Part shown: one piece after another, positions 24,316-36,947 of the stretch
Numbering within the stretch: position 1 is the first letter of the stretch
Layout of the letters: every line of letters begins with the position of its first letter
Assembly (NCBI GenBank): GCA_001579985.1
Contig: LRSR01007109.1
Location: forward strand, 1-55,076
Reading direction: 5' to 3'
DNA: 55,076 nt
Source of the DNA: Hypsibius dujardini
Taxonomy: Eukaryota; Tardigrada; Eutardigrada; Parachela; Hypsibiidae
The notes under the pieces: model-generated
Told to the model about the DNA's origin: nothing
Databases searched by the model: none
What the model saw: only the letters and a program-made list of their open reading frames with translations
Translations under genes and position numbers: made by a program

Positions 24316-27050
24316 CTAATAAACGGTTCCGCGGTAGGTGCCCGTCCACTTCTCGCCGGTCAGACAGCGCGACAGGGAGGTCTCTCCGGCTCCGTAGGCC
24401 GTTGACCCGGCGGCACCGTAGCCGTCACTGGTGAGGCCACAAGAGCCGTCGTTGCTGCCGCCGTGGCATTCAAAGCGCAGCTCATCCGGTCGATAAATGC
24501 AGGTAGAGACGATCCGTTTGCGGGAGGTGTACGGTTCAGGTCGCACTCCGGCGGGGATCACGCCGTTGCTCTCCGTCCACCGGGTCTGCGATTCCGGGCC
24601 TAACAACAACCGAACACAATTAAAATCAGCTACATGTCCCAAACAGAAATTTTTGGAAGAATAGAAAGTAAAAAGTGGTAGGAGGGGTAGTAAAGGAACA
24701 GTTGGGGCTTGAAACCGATAAGTAATGGCCAGCCAAAGCGATTAAGACGGACGACCGATGGTCTTCCTAGTAACTGAAGCTCCTGCGGGATGTTAGCAAA
24801 TGGCGGAGCATGCGATGCCTCATAGTTGGCCGTGCGGGACTGGAGATTACGTAGACTATCGGCCCTGGCGCTTGATCGCCCATTTCAGACAGTCGACGGT
24901 CGGCTAGGACAATCAAAAAATGGTCTAGGGCAGTTAACGGTCAGTTCGGGTGTTTCAAGGTCGACCAAGGCGACGGTGAAGGATCCGTGGGATTGACGGA
25001 CGGTTGGTCTGTCTATCTGGCCGGTAAGTCAGGGCATGAGTTTGATTGTCGGTTGGGTTAGGGACGGTCGGTCCGATGATCACAAATTTGGCCAGTACGG
25101 CCGGCGGTTCCTCGGTATAGACGTTGGTTGGTCAGGATAATAGACAGCCAGTCCGCGCGAAGTAGACCTTCGTTGAGGGCAGTGGAAGATTCGTGGCGAT
25201 GTTGTGACTATAATGTACTGTAAGGCTAGTACCGTTTTGCCAGTAAACCAGGCCGACCGTCTGTCGTTGACGCTGTCGCTGGCTATCATATAGCGACCAC
25301 GTTCGGAACGGTTTTATACGATTGACTTTGAGATACTATAGTTCTCTGCATGAATCGCTATTTGCAGACAGTACCTGAACAGGTGTAGTGTCGAGTTGTC
25401 CGGATTTCTCGAGCAGTTTCGGTGCGCTCAACACGTTCCGTGCATTCGCGGCATTTACCGGTGCCGTCGTTGGCATACGTGCACATTGTGATCTAAAAAC
25501 AAGGAATCATTAACTAGTATATCATGTAGCAGCCTCTAATTATCGTGCTTGTGACGACTTATGCGTGTCTGTGTCTGTGTCTGTGTCTGTGTCAGTGTCT
25601 GTGTCTGTATCAGTGTCTGTGTATGTGTTTGGCGTTTGTGTATGCGTCTGTGTTTGCCAGTGAGTGCCAATGTGTTGACACATGTACTCGTCCCACACTG
25701 TACCGGCTTGGTAGTGCCACCAGAAGGATAGCGATCGCTGCTGGACGAACTGCCCACAGGATAACGATCACGCGAGGAAGTCCCCGTGTTGTCTCGGTCA
25801 CGACTGCTGCTGCCACGGTAAGGATAGGAGTCAACCAGTCCGCTGCCTACACCCGTCGAATATCCCCCGCGTCCGTCGTAGTTATCCTGATCCCTGTCAT
25901 AAACCGAACCCGAGGGATACCTCGAGCTTCTCGTCGTAGCATAGTAGTTTGTGTCCGTGTTGTAACGATCTCGGTCGCCGCTTCCGTACAGGCTTCCGGC
26001 AGGGTAGAGGCTTCCAGTGGGATAGAGCGATCCGGTGTTGCCTCTTCCGATCCCGTCAAGGGAGCCCGATGGGTAAGGTGAACCAGACTGACCCACGGGC
26101 AATCCCAGTTTGAAGGCGGTGTTCATTGTTCCTGTGTATTTCCCCTTCCAGTTGTCGCCTTGTGTGCTCACACACACAAAGTTGCCGCTGCCGTGATTCG
26201 CATAGAAGCTGCACTTGGCTACTCGCCCCGTGCCGGCATTGCGCATCATAGTGGCCGGAATCACTACAAATACATATATTGTCTATTCTATCATCCATTG
26301 TCTGTCTGTCTATCTGTCTGTTTATCTGTCTTTCTTTCTGACTGACTGACTGACTGACTGACTGACTGACTGTCTGCCTGCCTGCCTGCCTGCCTGCCTC
26401 CCTGTCTGCCTGCCTGTCTGCCTGCCTGTCTGCCTGCCTGACTGAATGCCTGCTTGTCTGCCCGCCAACATGTCTACCTCCTTATATATTCGGTCTGTTT
26501 TGTCTTGCCTATATAGATTTTGTCTGTCAGCAAATTACCTTGATCGCGATCCCACGTTCCGGATTTTTGGGACGGTTCGCGCGCACAAGAACGTTCCTGA
26601 ACGGCGAGCGAGGTCCTATCCTGGATATCGCTCGGGTGGCATCGTAGCCGACCGTTACAGTCAACCGTCTATTTTAGATAAATGCACGAATGAAAGGAAC
26701 AAACGAATGAATAATTGTCGTCGGTTCGACGTCGGAAAGAAGCATCTGCACGGACAGGGAGAAAGCTTCTCTCCGCTCGTACAGGTCCTGCAGGCTTCTT
26801 ATTTTCGTTTGAGACGAACCTGATCTCCGTAGAAGGTGCACTCAGCCAGCAGCGCTCCAGTGACGGGATCGAAGGTGTCGCTGTCATACTGCCGCCGCAC
26901 TCGGAATGCCGCGTCTGAAATGAAACACCAAAACTAGTATTGTTTGCAACTACTTTCAGCGGAAAGATGCTTCATCATCGGAATTGAGGACTTACTACTC
27001 GGACAGAAGAAGGCCGCAATCAGCGGCAATATAAGGACTAGTTTGTCCAT
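24316..27050 (-). CDS. Secreted protein with repeated cysteine modules and a YPSGS-rich middle; unknown family
   Basis: Six phase-consistent exons: 27050-26996, 26914-26820, 26668-26539, 26263-25704, 25492-25375, 24599-24316; 413 aa. The signal peptide (MDKLVLILPLIAAFF) spans about 1-18. Four related modules follow, each with C-[TSI]-[FY] near its start and more cysteines after it: AECTFYGDQ (about 45), AKCSFYANHG (about 109), TMCTYANDG (about 284) and STCIYRPDE (about 345). The second and fourth end in W-x-G-x-Y-x-G (NWKGKYTGTM, KWTGTYRGTV). Residues about 150-277 are low-complexity, rich in Ser, Gly, Tyr, Arg and Asp, with repeats such as GSLYPTGS and SSRYPSGS. That composition resembles extracellular matrix or adhesive proteins. 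I do not recognise the family. The end of exon 4 could instead lie 24 bases further on, at a weaker donor (GTCAAC). Confidence 0.72.
25560..25640. repeat. (GTGTCT)n microsatellite
   Basis: Hexamer tract in the intron directly after exon 26263-25704 of the secreted-protein gene. Confidence 0.9.
26295..26475. repeat. (GTCT)n-(GACT)n-(CTGC)n compound microsatellite
   Basis: Three adjacent tetranucleotide tracts change unit in order along the intron of the secreted-protein gene. (GACT)n is perfect at 26339-26371. Confidence 0.95.
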
Positions 27051-28452
27051 TTTTTCGGGCAAGAAATAAAATATCAGAGAAAGTGTATTATCACTTGTGA
27101 GGAAATTTCTCGTGAAAACAGGAATGAGAAATGCACTTAGTATACGACCATCTCTAAAGCTGCCGGGCATGGAGTGAGTATACATGCAAGCGGGAAACCG
27201 GAAGCGGAAGGAGTCTTCTTTTTATCTGCCATATCAGATGGACCTTTCTTCCAAACCGCAGGATTGTTCGGCCGATAAAACTTCCGTTCCGGGGTGGGTG
27301 GGCTTATTTCCACGTAAACTCGATGAGGCAATCATCACAGTGGAAAATAGTTGAGCCGTGCCTGCCCAATGTCCGACATACCAGATTTCGTCAAGCGATT
27401 GGCCCCTGAATCATCAAGCTGATTGCACAATAACAGCAGTCAAATGTGGAAAACTAGCCAACTCCAACACTTGCTGATTTTAAACTTTCGGAAGATACAA
27501 AACGGTCTTATCCTGAGGAAACTAATGTCACATCATACTCATCTTTCTTCATTTTACGGTAATTCCAACGATTGTGCACTTGACTTAAGGGCATACAAAG
27601 TATGAAATTTGAGGTGTGTCAGTATTCGTGTCATTTTTTTATCTGGTGCTGGGTGTTTTTCTGTTTGGAATGTATTGAGTATTCCTTCTACGTGTAGCGT
27701 ATTCCTTTTGTCAAGTTGTTTTTCTTTTACGTTCTTTCAACGGAATTTACTGCACCCCTAACCGGGTCTCTGTGTTTGTCTGACGATTTGCCTGCCGACC
27801 TGTTCCCTAACCTGTCTGTTTACTTCTTTCCTTTTGTCTGTCTGACTGAATGAACCTGTATGCCTGTCTGTCTGTCTGTTTCCCTGTGCTTGTTTCCCTG
27901 ATAATATTTTTGTCTGTATCTATTGGAGCTGTTGAGCGCTCCCAACTGAAAGACATGTATGGCAGTGGGCTATAGTACCTGGGCACTGTTAATAAGTCAC
28001 GCTTTCTAGTTGCCTCAAATTAGATTGAGACTTGGCAGTCGAGATCAAAATTATAGTGCTCTTATTTATTTTGCCAAGGATGGCGAGAAAATGTCTCGGT
28101 AGAGGAGAGACCTCTGAGAACGGGCAAGAAAGGGAAACAAGGTATTTCGTAGAGAGATAAAATGGAAGAAAATAGAAAAATGGTACTCTTACACGGAACA
28201 GACAAGAGAATGCGGAGCTACCGAGAAAAGAAGCAACGGCACAAAATACTCAAAAGAAAAAAGCTGCAACAGAGCCCACGTAACAAGGGGAAGGCACGCA
28301 ACAATACTGTTCAATCTTTGGAAGAAAAGAGCCAACAGACAAAAAGAGAGCACCAGGGGGAAAAGGAACACACCACACTTGTCCAGGCCAATTAATCGCA
28401 ATAATGACTCTCATAAATCCTGTGTAGTCACACAAATGGACTCTTGTCCATT
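27051..28452. other. Intergenic region between the secreted-protein gene and NCAPH
   Basis: Holds the presumed promoter of the secreted-protein gene, a degenerate GTCT tract at 27770-27905 and the NCAPH 3' UTR, with a minus-strand AATAAA at 28070-28065. A Lys/Arg-rich plus-strand ORF at 28162-28395 is antisense to that UTR and has no support. Confidence 0.45.
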
Positions 28453-31400
28453 CTATTTTTCGTCTTCCGGGGCGTTATCATCCACGTCGGAGTCCTCGGA
28501 ATCATCCGACAAGTCCATGTCGTTGAAGGCGGCACCCACACCGGCACACAAGATGAGAGGGTCCACTTTGGACAACGGAATGGTCATTTTCAGGAGATGC
28601 TGTGCGTAGCCGTCGCTCAAATTATTGAGATGGGGGTGGCAGTTGGTGTAGGCGCGGTACTCATCTCTGTTCATCAGGAAGACCTCTTTCAGGTCCTTCG
28701 AATTGCAGAGATACACTTTCTATAAGCAAGCATCACGGAAAGCTATTGGTGAGAAAATATCTAAGCGGACAGACATATAGTTAGATAACAATCCGAAAAC
28801 ATATAGACGGGCACACAAATAAACAGACAGTCAGACTAATAGGCAGGCAAACAGGCTAACAGACAGACATTCGGACATTCAGGTAGACAGATAGACAGTA
28901 AGACAAAGGCAACAGACAGGCAGGCACGTAGGCACGTAGACAGGTAGACGGACAGGCAGACAGAGAATGAGACAGTCTACCTGATCGTCGTCGTCCTTCT
29001 TGCGCCGCTCATATGCCAAGTGGAGTAGGCAGGAGAAGACCACACTGGGATTGACGTGAACCAAATGCCGACGATGGAGGAACGCAGGCACGATATCGAT
29101 CACGTGCTGAATAGTGATGTAGGGCATCTTCGGCACCTCACCAGCAGTGGAGGAGGTCGCCGCCCGTTCCGCCACTTTGGCGCCCCATCTTGTGCGCCAC
29201 AGCAGCAGCTTCTGGTAGGCTTGTTGGACGCCTGACTTCATCTTCTTGATGTTAATACCGTGGCCGGTCAAATCTTTCAGTGCGATGTTCTAACACAAGA
29301 CATAAAATTTAAAATTTAAATTAAAAAACTCCAGACAGGCTTCTCCCTCCATATTGTTTGTCAGTCAGTCTATTCATCCAATGCCTGTCACTTACCTCAG
29401 CGAATGCCAGATCGTCATCGACCTCCCCAGACATTCTCGTCGCTGCGCCACCACTCCCCACAGAGGCCTGCAAGTCGTTCCACGGCCGGCTGACTTGACT
29501 TCCGATGGTCTTCTTCTCTTCTAATGGCTCAATCGTGTCTGTCCATCCATCTTGATTATTCCCAGCGGTATCAGAACCGGTTGTACCATCACCGGTCGGT
29601 TCTTCAACGACGGGAGGCGTCAGTTCCCCTGCAGCTCTATCTCCTTGAGAGAGGGGAGTCGGTGAGGGTCCCTTGTCATCTAAGGTTGGCTCGACGGGAT
29701 GGTCATTGTCGCCTAAATTGATAGACACATCGTCCTCCTCATCATCCTCCAGACCGGCGCCCTAAAAAGCTCCAATTAATCGCATAAAGGAGAAGCAATG
29801 ACCAACTCGGAAAAGAGGAACTCCGGAAAACATACCGCCTCATTGTCGGATACGTCATCGTCCGACTGCAGGCTGTAGTTCTGCGGTTGCTGCTCTTCCC
29901 ACAGGCGTTTAAGCCGGTTTCGATCATAGTCCTCGTCGTAGCTGCCAAATCAAAAAAAGGTATATCTGTTTTATTGTCTGTCAGTTAGTATGTTAGTCTG
30001 TTAATCTGTCACTCTGTATATCTATCTTCCTCCCTGTCGGCCAGTTCATCTGTATAAACTTACGCTCGAGCAAAAGCGTTGGACATGTCTTCCATGGAAA
30101 AGTCCTCCCACTCCTTATCGGGCACCAGCCAGCCTTTCTGTCAGGGATAAACCCAAATCCAAACAGGCTAAGTAAGCAAAGGGCAAGTGAGAAACGCTAG
30201 AGTGAATTTGCGCGGACCTTCTGTAGGTTTTCCAGCAACACCTTGGTCTGCACTTTGAGGGTCTCATCGAAGTTGGCCAGGTCGAAGGACGGCGGTAACT
30301 CCAGCTGCTCCATCATGGCCTGGGTGCAGTAGTTACCGTTGACGCCAAACTCCACCAAGCTGTCCTCGCCCTCGCGAGGTGTCGTGGTGGTGGTGCGCTT
30401 CGTTGGCTTAGTCAGTGTAGCCATAGTTCCAATGAGTTCCTCCTCAGAGAGAGGGAGCTCTTCCGGCCAGTCCGAGAAGCTGCCCCCCAAACGAGACTTC
30501 TTCTTCCCGTTGCTCAATGTCGTGTCAGCATCACCGTCGCCGCGACCGGACACACTCGAACGAGTCATGTCTGCAATTAAAAATGGCCAAATGTAAGCGC
30601 ATAAGTTAAAATAACAGACAGGCAAGATGCCAAATAAGGGGACACATAGACAGGCAGATAGAAAGGCAAGCAGGTAGGCAGTCAGGCAAGCAAGCAGACA
30701 GGCAAAAGGCCAAACAAGCAAACAGACAGAAAAGCAGACAGGCAGTTAAGCAAATATACTCCCTACCATTGAGCGGCTCATTGAGCTCCTTCATAACGGA
30801 AGAGTAGCGACTCGCCTTGTCCACAGACATCTGCCGTGTCGTCGTCCCGTCGATGATGCTTCCGATCCGAGAGATCGACCGCGCCGATCTGGCAATTGAC
30901 GGCTGCCGCGGCATTCGGAATTCCTGATCTAAAGAGTCCAATTCGATGTTCCTAAAAAACAGCTCAAATTAACTAGAGCAAACAGAGAAAAAACATTAGT
31001 GGAAGTTACACGTACTCGGTGAAGAGAGAGGTAGTCGGGTCAGCTTCTTCCTCTTGACCCTCCTCCTCCCGCATAGTGGTGGCCACACTGGCCGGCTCCA
31101 CGTCGAGATCCTCGGTGGTGGAAGCTGTATCCGGCTCGGGTGAATCACGCACCTCCCCTTCCTGGTCCCCACCACCTCCACCTCCATCTCCACCCTCAGG
31201 TAGCTCCACATCCCCGTCTTCCTCGGTCTGGAGATCCTTCAAGAGGGCACCATCGTCTTCCGAGTGGACCAGGTGTCCGTCGCGTACCACCTGCCGGCAA
31301 GTACGCTCCAGTTGAATGGATGTTAGCGACGTCGCCTGCTCCTTTGGTCGCATACGTGGCTAAACACCATAAAAAGAATCAAATGAATGATAACAGCCGA

Positions 31401-34400
31401 CGATCAACATTCAACTTAAATTAAAACAATTCCTTTTGAAATGTTTTTACAAATTGGGTGAATTGAAGAGAAATCGTCCAGTCCCACTTTGAATTATTTA
31501 TCTGCCATCGCAGAATTACTTAATTAGTATGTATCTTCAATTGTTTTAATTCAATACTGAATCGCAGAATTTATCGGTGTGATTGAAAGCGGGTCGGCTT
31601 TGCAGTTTTTGATGGCAATTTCACTTTAGATTCAACTCACATATTCCTTGTGTTATTACAAAATAAGTCAAATATTTTATTGTTTTTATGCGCGGTTGCG
31701 ATAAGAAGTTGCCGTGAATTTTAGAGGATTTTGAGGCTGTGAAACGCTGAATAAAAAAGTGAAGTCAATAACCAACCTGTTTGTTGGCTGCATTCGCCGC
31801 CGATTCGCCCAGACGTTTCTCCAACTTCTTCGGAAAGGTCACACAATCTTTCAACTGTGCGCCTTTGCTAGATTTCCGGTACAGGTATGGCGCCACTGCA
31901 TCAAAACCTCATCAGTTAGCATACCATTCACCGTCGCATTTCTTAAAACAAATTGGCAAACTAATTTAAGAAAAGATTTAGAAAAATAATATTTATTACA
32001 TATAAAATTTCGGCTAAGAATGCTTCCAAACAAACCTTTCTGACTTACCTGACTCGATAAAGTTTTGTTCAGCCGTACGCAAAACCGCCTCCTCATCCGC
32101 ATGAAGCTTCTTCGGCCCCCGTTTAGCAGGATCGTGACCCGAGGAAGGGGCTTCATACCTTCTGATGCCGTCGTACCGCTGCAGACAGGTGAAGTCGGGA
32201 TTCATGACGTAATCCATGGAGGTGCAGTCCTCCAGCCGCTCGCACTCGTCAATCCACGTATCCTATAAAACCCAGCGCAACAAGTGATCGTCACAACACA
32301 CAGCCCCCAATACTTTGGTGAGGATGGGATTATCAAAATTCTTCTCGTACCTTCATTGCACCAGGCTGAACATTCCCGATCAAGGTCCAATAGCGAGAGA
32401 TCAACTGCCGAGCACGTGAAACATATTTACAAACAAGGAATACTGACAGACTAAAGTACACTAACAGATAGTCAATTGTGCCGACAGACAAACAGCGAGA
32501 CGGGAAACGGACAAATACGCAAACATACACGTAAAAAGACAGACAGACAAACAGACAAATGAATGGACCCATAGACAGCCAGGCATTCATGCAGGCAGAC
32601 AGTCAGCGACCTAGACGAGTAGACAAGCAGGCGAATACACGGATCAAGAGACAGATAGGCAAGCAGACGAATCAGTTGGCATACAGACAGGTAGCTACAA
32701 AGAGATAAGACAGACAGACAGACAGGCCAATTAAGAGACAGACAGTCAGATAGAGTCAAAAGAAAGTAGGCAACACAATTGTCACTTACGTTGGCATTAG
32801 TGTCGGTTTCAGGGCACTCTAATTCCGAGTCATCCGCCAAAATATGGCCTTTCCTGTCGCCTCGGGTCTTCTTCAGCTTGCCACTCTTAGCTTTCTTTTC
32901 ATCCGCCGGGTGATAAAAATCCCCGTCTTCACCTCGTTCCGAATGTCCCTCCCCCGCGCCGTCTCTCCTCTCATCATCGTCTCCATCCTCGTCGAGTTGC
33001 CGCTTCCTGCCCTTGATGGCTTTCCCGTCCATCACTCTCTGCAGGTCCTCCCGGAGATCGTTGGTGGCGCGAACCGTGTTCTCCACACGGTGTGCTACAA
33101 CAATACGGGTACGTTAAAATCAACCGGAAAAGTATAAACCATTTTATTTTGATTTTCTAACAAATGTACGTTTTAAGCACATATCATTTGCAAATTAATA
33201 GTTAACTAATCCACTAATTGATTTCACGAGCAACTATATATGCCGGGAATATCCACAATCCCGGCATTATAACGGTGGCCGTACCGTAAACTTTTCCGCA
33301 AGCTTCCAGGAAGGTGGCGTGGACCTTCAAGCCCTCTCCGCTGGTTTCGGCATTGATCGTCTGGGAGAATTCTGTCCGCTGGACAATCTCAGTCTCCAGA
33401 TCAATCAGAGGGGAGCTGAAGGCGTTCTTGGTCGTGATTTTCTGTAATATAAAGACAAGCGTAATTCGTCAAAAATTCAAGGACATGACCGAAAGAGGGG
33501 CGAGGGGGGAAAAGTAAATGATTGACGTCCACATAATCCGAACATCTGATTACATAACATAACGTCGCCTACACTTTTTATTGTCCGGTCAAATAAAAGC
33601 TGACATTACCGATTTGCTCGACTCCTCTTTCAGTTGCAACTCCAACTGGTCTGTCTCCAGATCCTCCAGCTTCTCACGACACCGTCTAAGAATAACACAT
33701 GCACAAGTCATGTCAAGTCAAATTAATGGAATCACCATTTTATCAATTGAAAAAAGGACAGGCAATATATGAATGAAGCCAACCATTCTAGGCAATAATC
33801 AGGCCTGCTCTAGTCACTTAATCTAGCATGCCCCGAGAAAGCACTTCCAATCAGCAAACACGTTAGTCAATCAAAACAACTATGTAATACATACCATAGA
33901 TGAGAATGGAATAGAAATGAACAAATGGCATGAGAGAAAGAAAAAGCAGAACCAAAGAGAGAAACAAAAGAGCAGACAATCAACCGATCAGCTGATAAAA
34001 CAAACCACAACAACCAAACAAACCCATCGACCAATCAATCAAACAAGACACTGGTTACAAATACGATCCTAGATTCAAAAAAGCAAAGGAAAATGATAAA
34101 GACAAACAGCTCCTACAAAGAGTTGCAAGTTATGCCAAGGAATGATGGGTGATGTGTTACCTGCCCTTCTTCTTCATGCTATTCATCAAAATGTTTTTCT
34201 CCACCGCATCATCATCTCTCCTTCCATCCAATGAATCCTCGGCAAAGGCATTTCTCCCCGCAACGGACGAAGATGTCCTGGAGGACAAGGCCGTTGTGGC
34301 ACTATTTCTCGATTCCTTCCGTGGCTTGTTGGACGCACTGTTGTAAGTAAAGCAGACACAAACATCTTTAAAAGTAATGGCAACAAAACCAACAACAATT

Positions 34401-34426
34401 GCATGCCTTCTTTCATCTCACCTCAT
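28453..34426 (-). CDS. NCAPH: Condensin complex subunit 2 (kleisin NCAPH / Barren)
   Basis: Kleisin bridging SMC2 and SMC4 in condensin I, needed for mitotic chromosome compaction; nuclear and chromosomal. Fifteen phase-consistent exons: 34426-34422, 34337-34161, 33685-33610, 33441-33285, 33094-32790, 32262-32049, 31895-31777, 31359-31016, 30951-30767, 30570-30218, 30137-30064, 29941-29836, 29761-29396, 29289-28981, 28719-28453; 1018 aa. The N-terminal signature KITTKNAF followed by LIDLETEI, VHATFLEACGKVYAHRVE (about 87-143) matches the family block KITTKNAF...STKIYAVRVD. The C-terminal kleisin end has INIKKMKSGVQQAYQKLL and VVFSCLLHLAYERRKK. Long acidic linkers (DDEEDD, Gly-rich) explain the length against about 740 in human. 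The start ATG sits in a 5-nt coding exon (AAAATGAG) with an in-frame stop upstream. The donor after 30218 (GTCCGC) is weak but required by phase. Confidence 0.9.
28770..28960. repeat. (AGAC)n degenerate microsatellite
   Basis: Occupies the last NCAPH intron, ending close to the donor at 28980. Confidence 0.85.
30610..30750. repeat. (AGAC)n/(AGGC)n degenerate microsatellite
   Basis: Fills the NCAPH intron between exons 30951-30767 and 30570-30218. Confidence 0.85.
32450..32760. repeat. (AGAC)n degenerate microsatellite
   Basis: Fills most of the NCAPH intron between exons 33094-32790 and 32262-32049. Confidence 0.85.
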
Positions 34427-35094
34427 TTTCACCAAATGGCCAGCGAGGGATCGTCGCTCAATATTTTCCCTCACATTGCTATTAATTTTCGATATGAATT
34501 ATGTGATGAGAATGGGAGACATAGACATTACATTGTAGAAACGCAGTTTTTATGAATGTCAGTTGCGAGATTTATTTTTTTGCCAGGCAGAGAAAATCTC
34601 CCGGGGGTGTTAGAGGCGTGGCTTTCTAACTTTAAAAGGCGTGGTCCGCCTAGTGAATTCATCAAATGGAATTATAGTCGATTCCATTTCCAATTTTGTG
34701 ATTCCACTGGCACCTTATTTCCATTTCCAATTGAAGCTGTCCTTCTTGATTGATCGATTGGCGATGTTGGTTCAGTCTTTGCTTTTTTCGATTGATTGAT
34801 GGATACGACAAGAAATATTATTTCATTTTACCGGGATTGAACTTTTACCGAGTTTCTTCTTACCTGGCCGGGTGAATGTGAAATAAGTTGTTATTTCCCG
34901 CCTCTTATTGTCTTCGTGTGCCCACATTCAGGTCCGTTATCTGGCTTTTCATTTTCTTTTTTTCCTTACAAAAAAATCATTCAACCGTGAAACGCGACTG
35001 AAAATAGTTGCCTTTTCCAAAGCAACAGATCCTCACTCCGTCGGCTGGCTGGTCAGTAGTTTGCGAAATACCGAAAGACCAAACCAACGAGCAG
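34427..35094. promoter_or_regulatory. Shared 0.67 kb gap between divergent NCAPH and Ly6 genes
   Basis: The two start codons point away from each other with 668 bases between them, so both promoters and 5' UTRs must lie here or in upstream introns. A/T-rich, with GATT repeats near 34750-34800. No unambiguous TATA box or initiator was identified. Confidence 0.4.
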
Positions 35095-36544
35095 ATGGTT
35101 CGTTTTTGGGGCTCTCTTCTCTTTCTCTCCATCGTCATTTGCGCCGCGGTGGCATTGCCAGCGACCACCACTGAAAATAGATGTAAGTACTCCCGTTTTT
35201 AATTAAGTAATACTTCATAGATTTATGCATTGATTGATTGATTACGTTGGCTTGATTTCGGATTTCATTGCCTTTCGGGTTCTTCCCCTTCCTCGATACT
35301 TTATTGACGGTTTTCTATTTACCTCGAAACGGGCGAGTACCGCCCACAAACAGAATTTAAAAAAGCAAAGGAAAAAAGAGGGAGATATGGGTTGATGGAA
35401 GGAGTCCGTGAAAACAGCGGCAAGATGGATCGATTTGCTGGGCGTTTCATCGGCTGATCGATTGATTGATTGACAGACCTATGAAACACCTATGAAAACT
35501 TGAAATTTAGCGCGTTATCATGTTACTCTGCGTTTACTGCGCCCTTGACTTTGTAGTTACGAATCGTTACTGTATAACCTTATGGTTAGTATAAAAACGT
35601 AAGTGATAGGTTTCCGGATGAGGTGAGAATAATGATTGTTGACAGTGGAGAAGATGCCCAAGCAGAGATGCCACATATGTGAGGAGAAGTTGACCACGCC
35701 CACCGGACGCCACTGCGGAGCGGAACCCTTTGACCCTACAGCTCCCGGTGTGAACGAAGCATGGTGCTACGTACGGGAAATGTGTGTGGTGAGGCGCCTG
35801 ACGCGTTGGAAGAACGGAGCATTAGAAGGTACTGCTCTGATCGGGTGTGGTGCCTATCTGTCCGCCAATACTTTTCACATCTTCATACTAGACAGACACA
35901 TTTTCTCATTTCTTAAATTAATTCCATTTAAACTTATCTTTTAGTTTTTGTTTGCTTCTACGATTCCATGTGTTACACGATGAGGAAGCAGTGAAAATGC
36001 GATTACCAGAAGTTTCTCATTGAAATATTATGATGCTGAAAGCTGTTAATTCTCTCTCATATTCCCGTAACAGGCAAATTTCGCTTTGTCTAGATCTATA
36101 TTCATTTTACTGCAACGTATTCGTTTATGTCTGACTGCAGTGGAGTTGGTGCGAAACTGCACCAACAAGAAGCATGATGAGTTTGTGCGGAACTACCAGG
36201 CCAAGGTCCCGGGCTGTGCGTTCCTCGATGGAGGTGGTGAATCGGCGACCTTCTGCTACTGCCACGAGGACATGTGCAACAGCTACTTCGTCTCAGACAG
36301 CCTCCCATATGGCCAAATTATGCCGCTGGAGTCGAGCCTCACCACCACTACCAGCACCACCACGGATGATGAGGAATACCTTTATGAAGAGCAGTTTGTG
36401 GAAAGTGATGTGAAGGAGCTGCAGTTGCCCGTTGCTTCCGCATCCGTTGCCCGTAGTAGTAGCTCTTGCGGTGACACTGCCGCATCGGTCAGGGGAATCC
36501 ACCCTCTTGCTCTGCTTATCCTCGCGCTTTTGCCTCGTGCTTGA
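35095..36544 (+). CDS. GPI-anchored Ly6/three-finger-domain protein
   Basis: Small extracellular membrane-tethered protein; relatives in flies act in junction assembly or modulate ion channels and receptors. Exons 35095-35182, 35646-35828 and 36141-36544, phase-consistent, 224 aa. The signal peptide (about 1-22) has the core LLFLSIVICAAVAL. The Ly6 domain starts RCHICEEK (C38, C41) and continues HCGAEPF, EAWCYVREMC, RNCTNKK, PGCAF and CYC; it closes with the diagnostic HEDMCN. An acidic Thr/Ser-rich stalk follows. The C-terminus has a small-residue region and the hydrophobic run HPLALLILALLPRA, a typical GPI-anchor signal. The Cys spacing is of the invertebrate quiver/sleepless-like type, but I cannot name an orthologue. 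Confidence 0.85.
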
Positions 36545-36774
36545 CTCACCTCAGCCCCGGCTGCGGGGTCGACTGTGCCTTCTGCCTTCTGATCTGATAC
36601 TTTTTAACAAGAGTTGCTAACGGTCTGGTCCATACTTTAGCGAGCTTTAGGGAATTGCTTATTCCTTTTCAAGTCCTTATTGACAGACGGAGACAACCAG
36701 ATAAGTTGATGCGCAAGTACAAGAACCGACATCCAACCAAACAAAGTTCAAGACATGACGTCTGGGCGACAGAA

Positions 36775-36935
36775 AGGCAGGCAGGCAACAAGCAGATAGA
36801 CAGGCAAACGGACAGATTGATAGACAGACAGACAGGCAGATACGACAGGCACATGCAAACAGATACACCTACAGAAAGGCAAATAAACAGGCAGGCAAAC
36901 AGGAACACGAAAGACCGACAGACATATAGACGATA
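36775..36935. repeat. (AGAC)n/(AGGC)n degenerate microsatellite
   Basis: Intergenic tract downstream of the Ly6 gene, directly next to the TA-flanked inverted-repeat element at 36948. Confidence 0.85.
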
Positions 36936-36947
36936 GACTTTTATGTA

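Noticed and set aside
25545-26081. Plus-strand ORF of 178 codons
   Set aside because: Exact antisense shadow of the low-complexity exon of the secreted-protein gene, whose minus-strand frame has splice support and a signal peptide.
28162-28395. Lys/Arg-rich plus-strand ORF of 77 codons
   Set aside because: Composition is simply that of an A/G-rich stretch. It is antisense to the NCAPH 3' UTR, with no motif or splice context.
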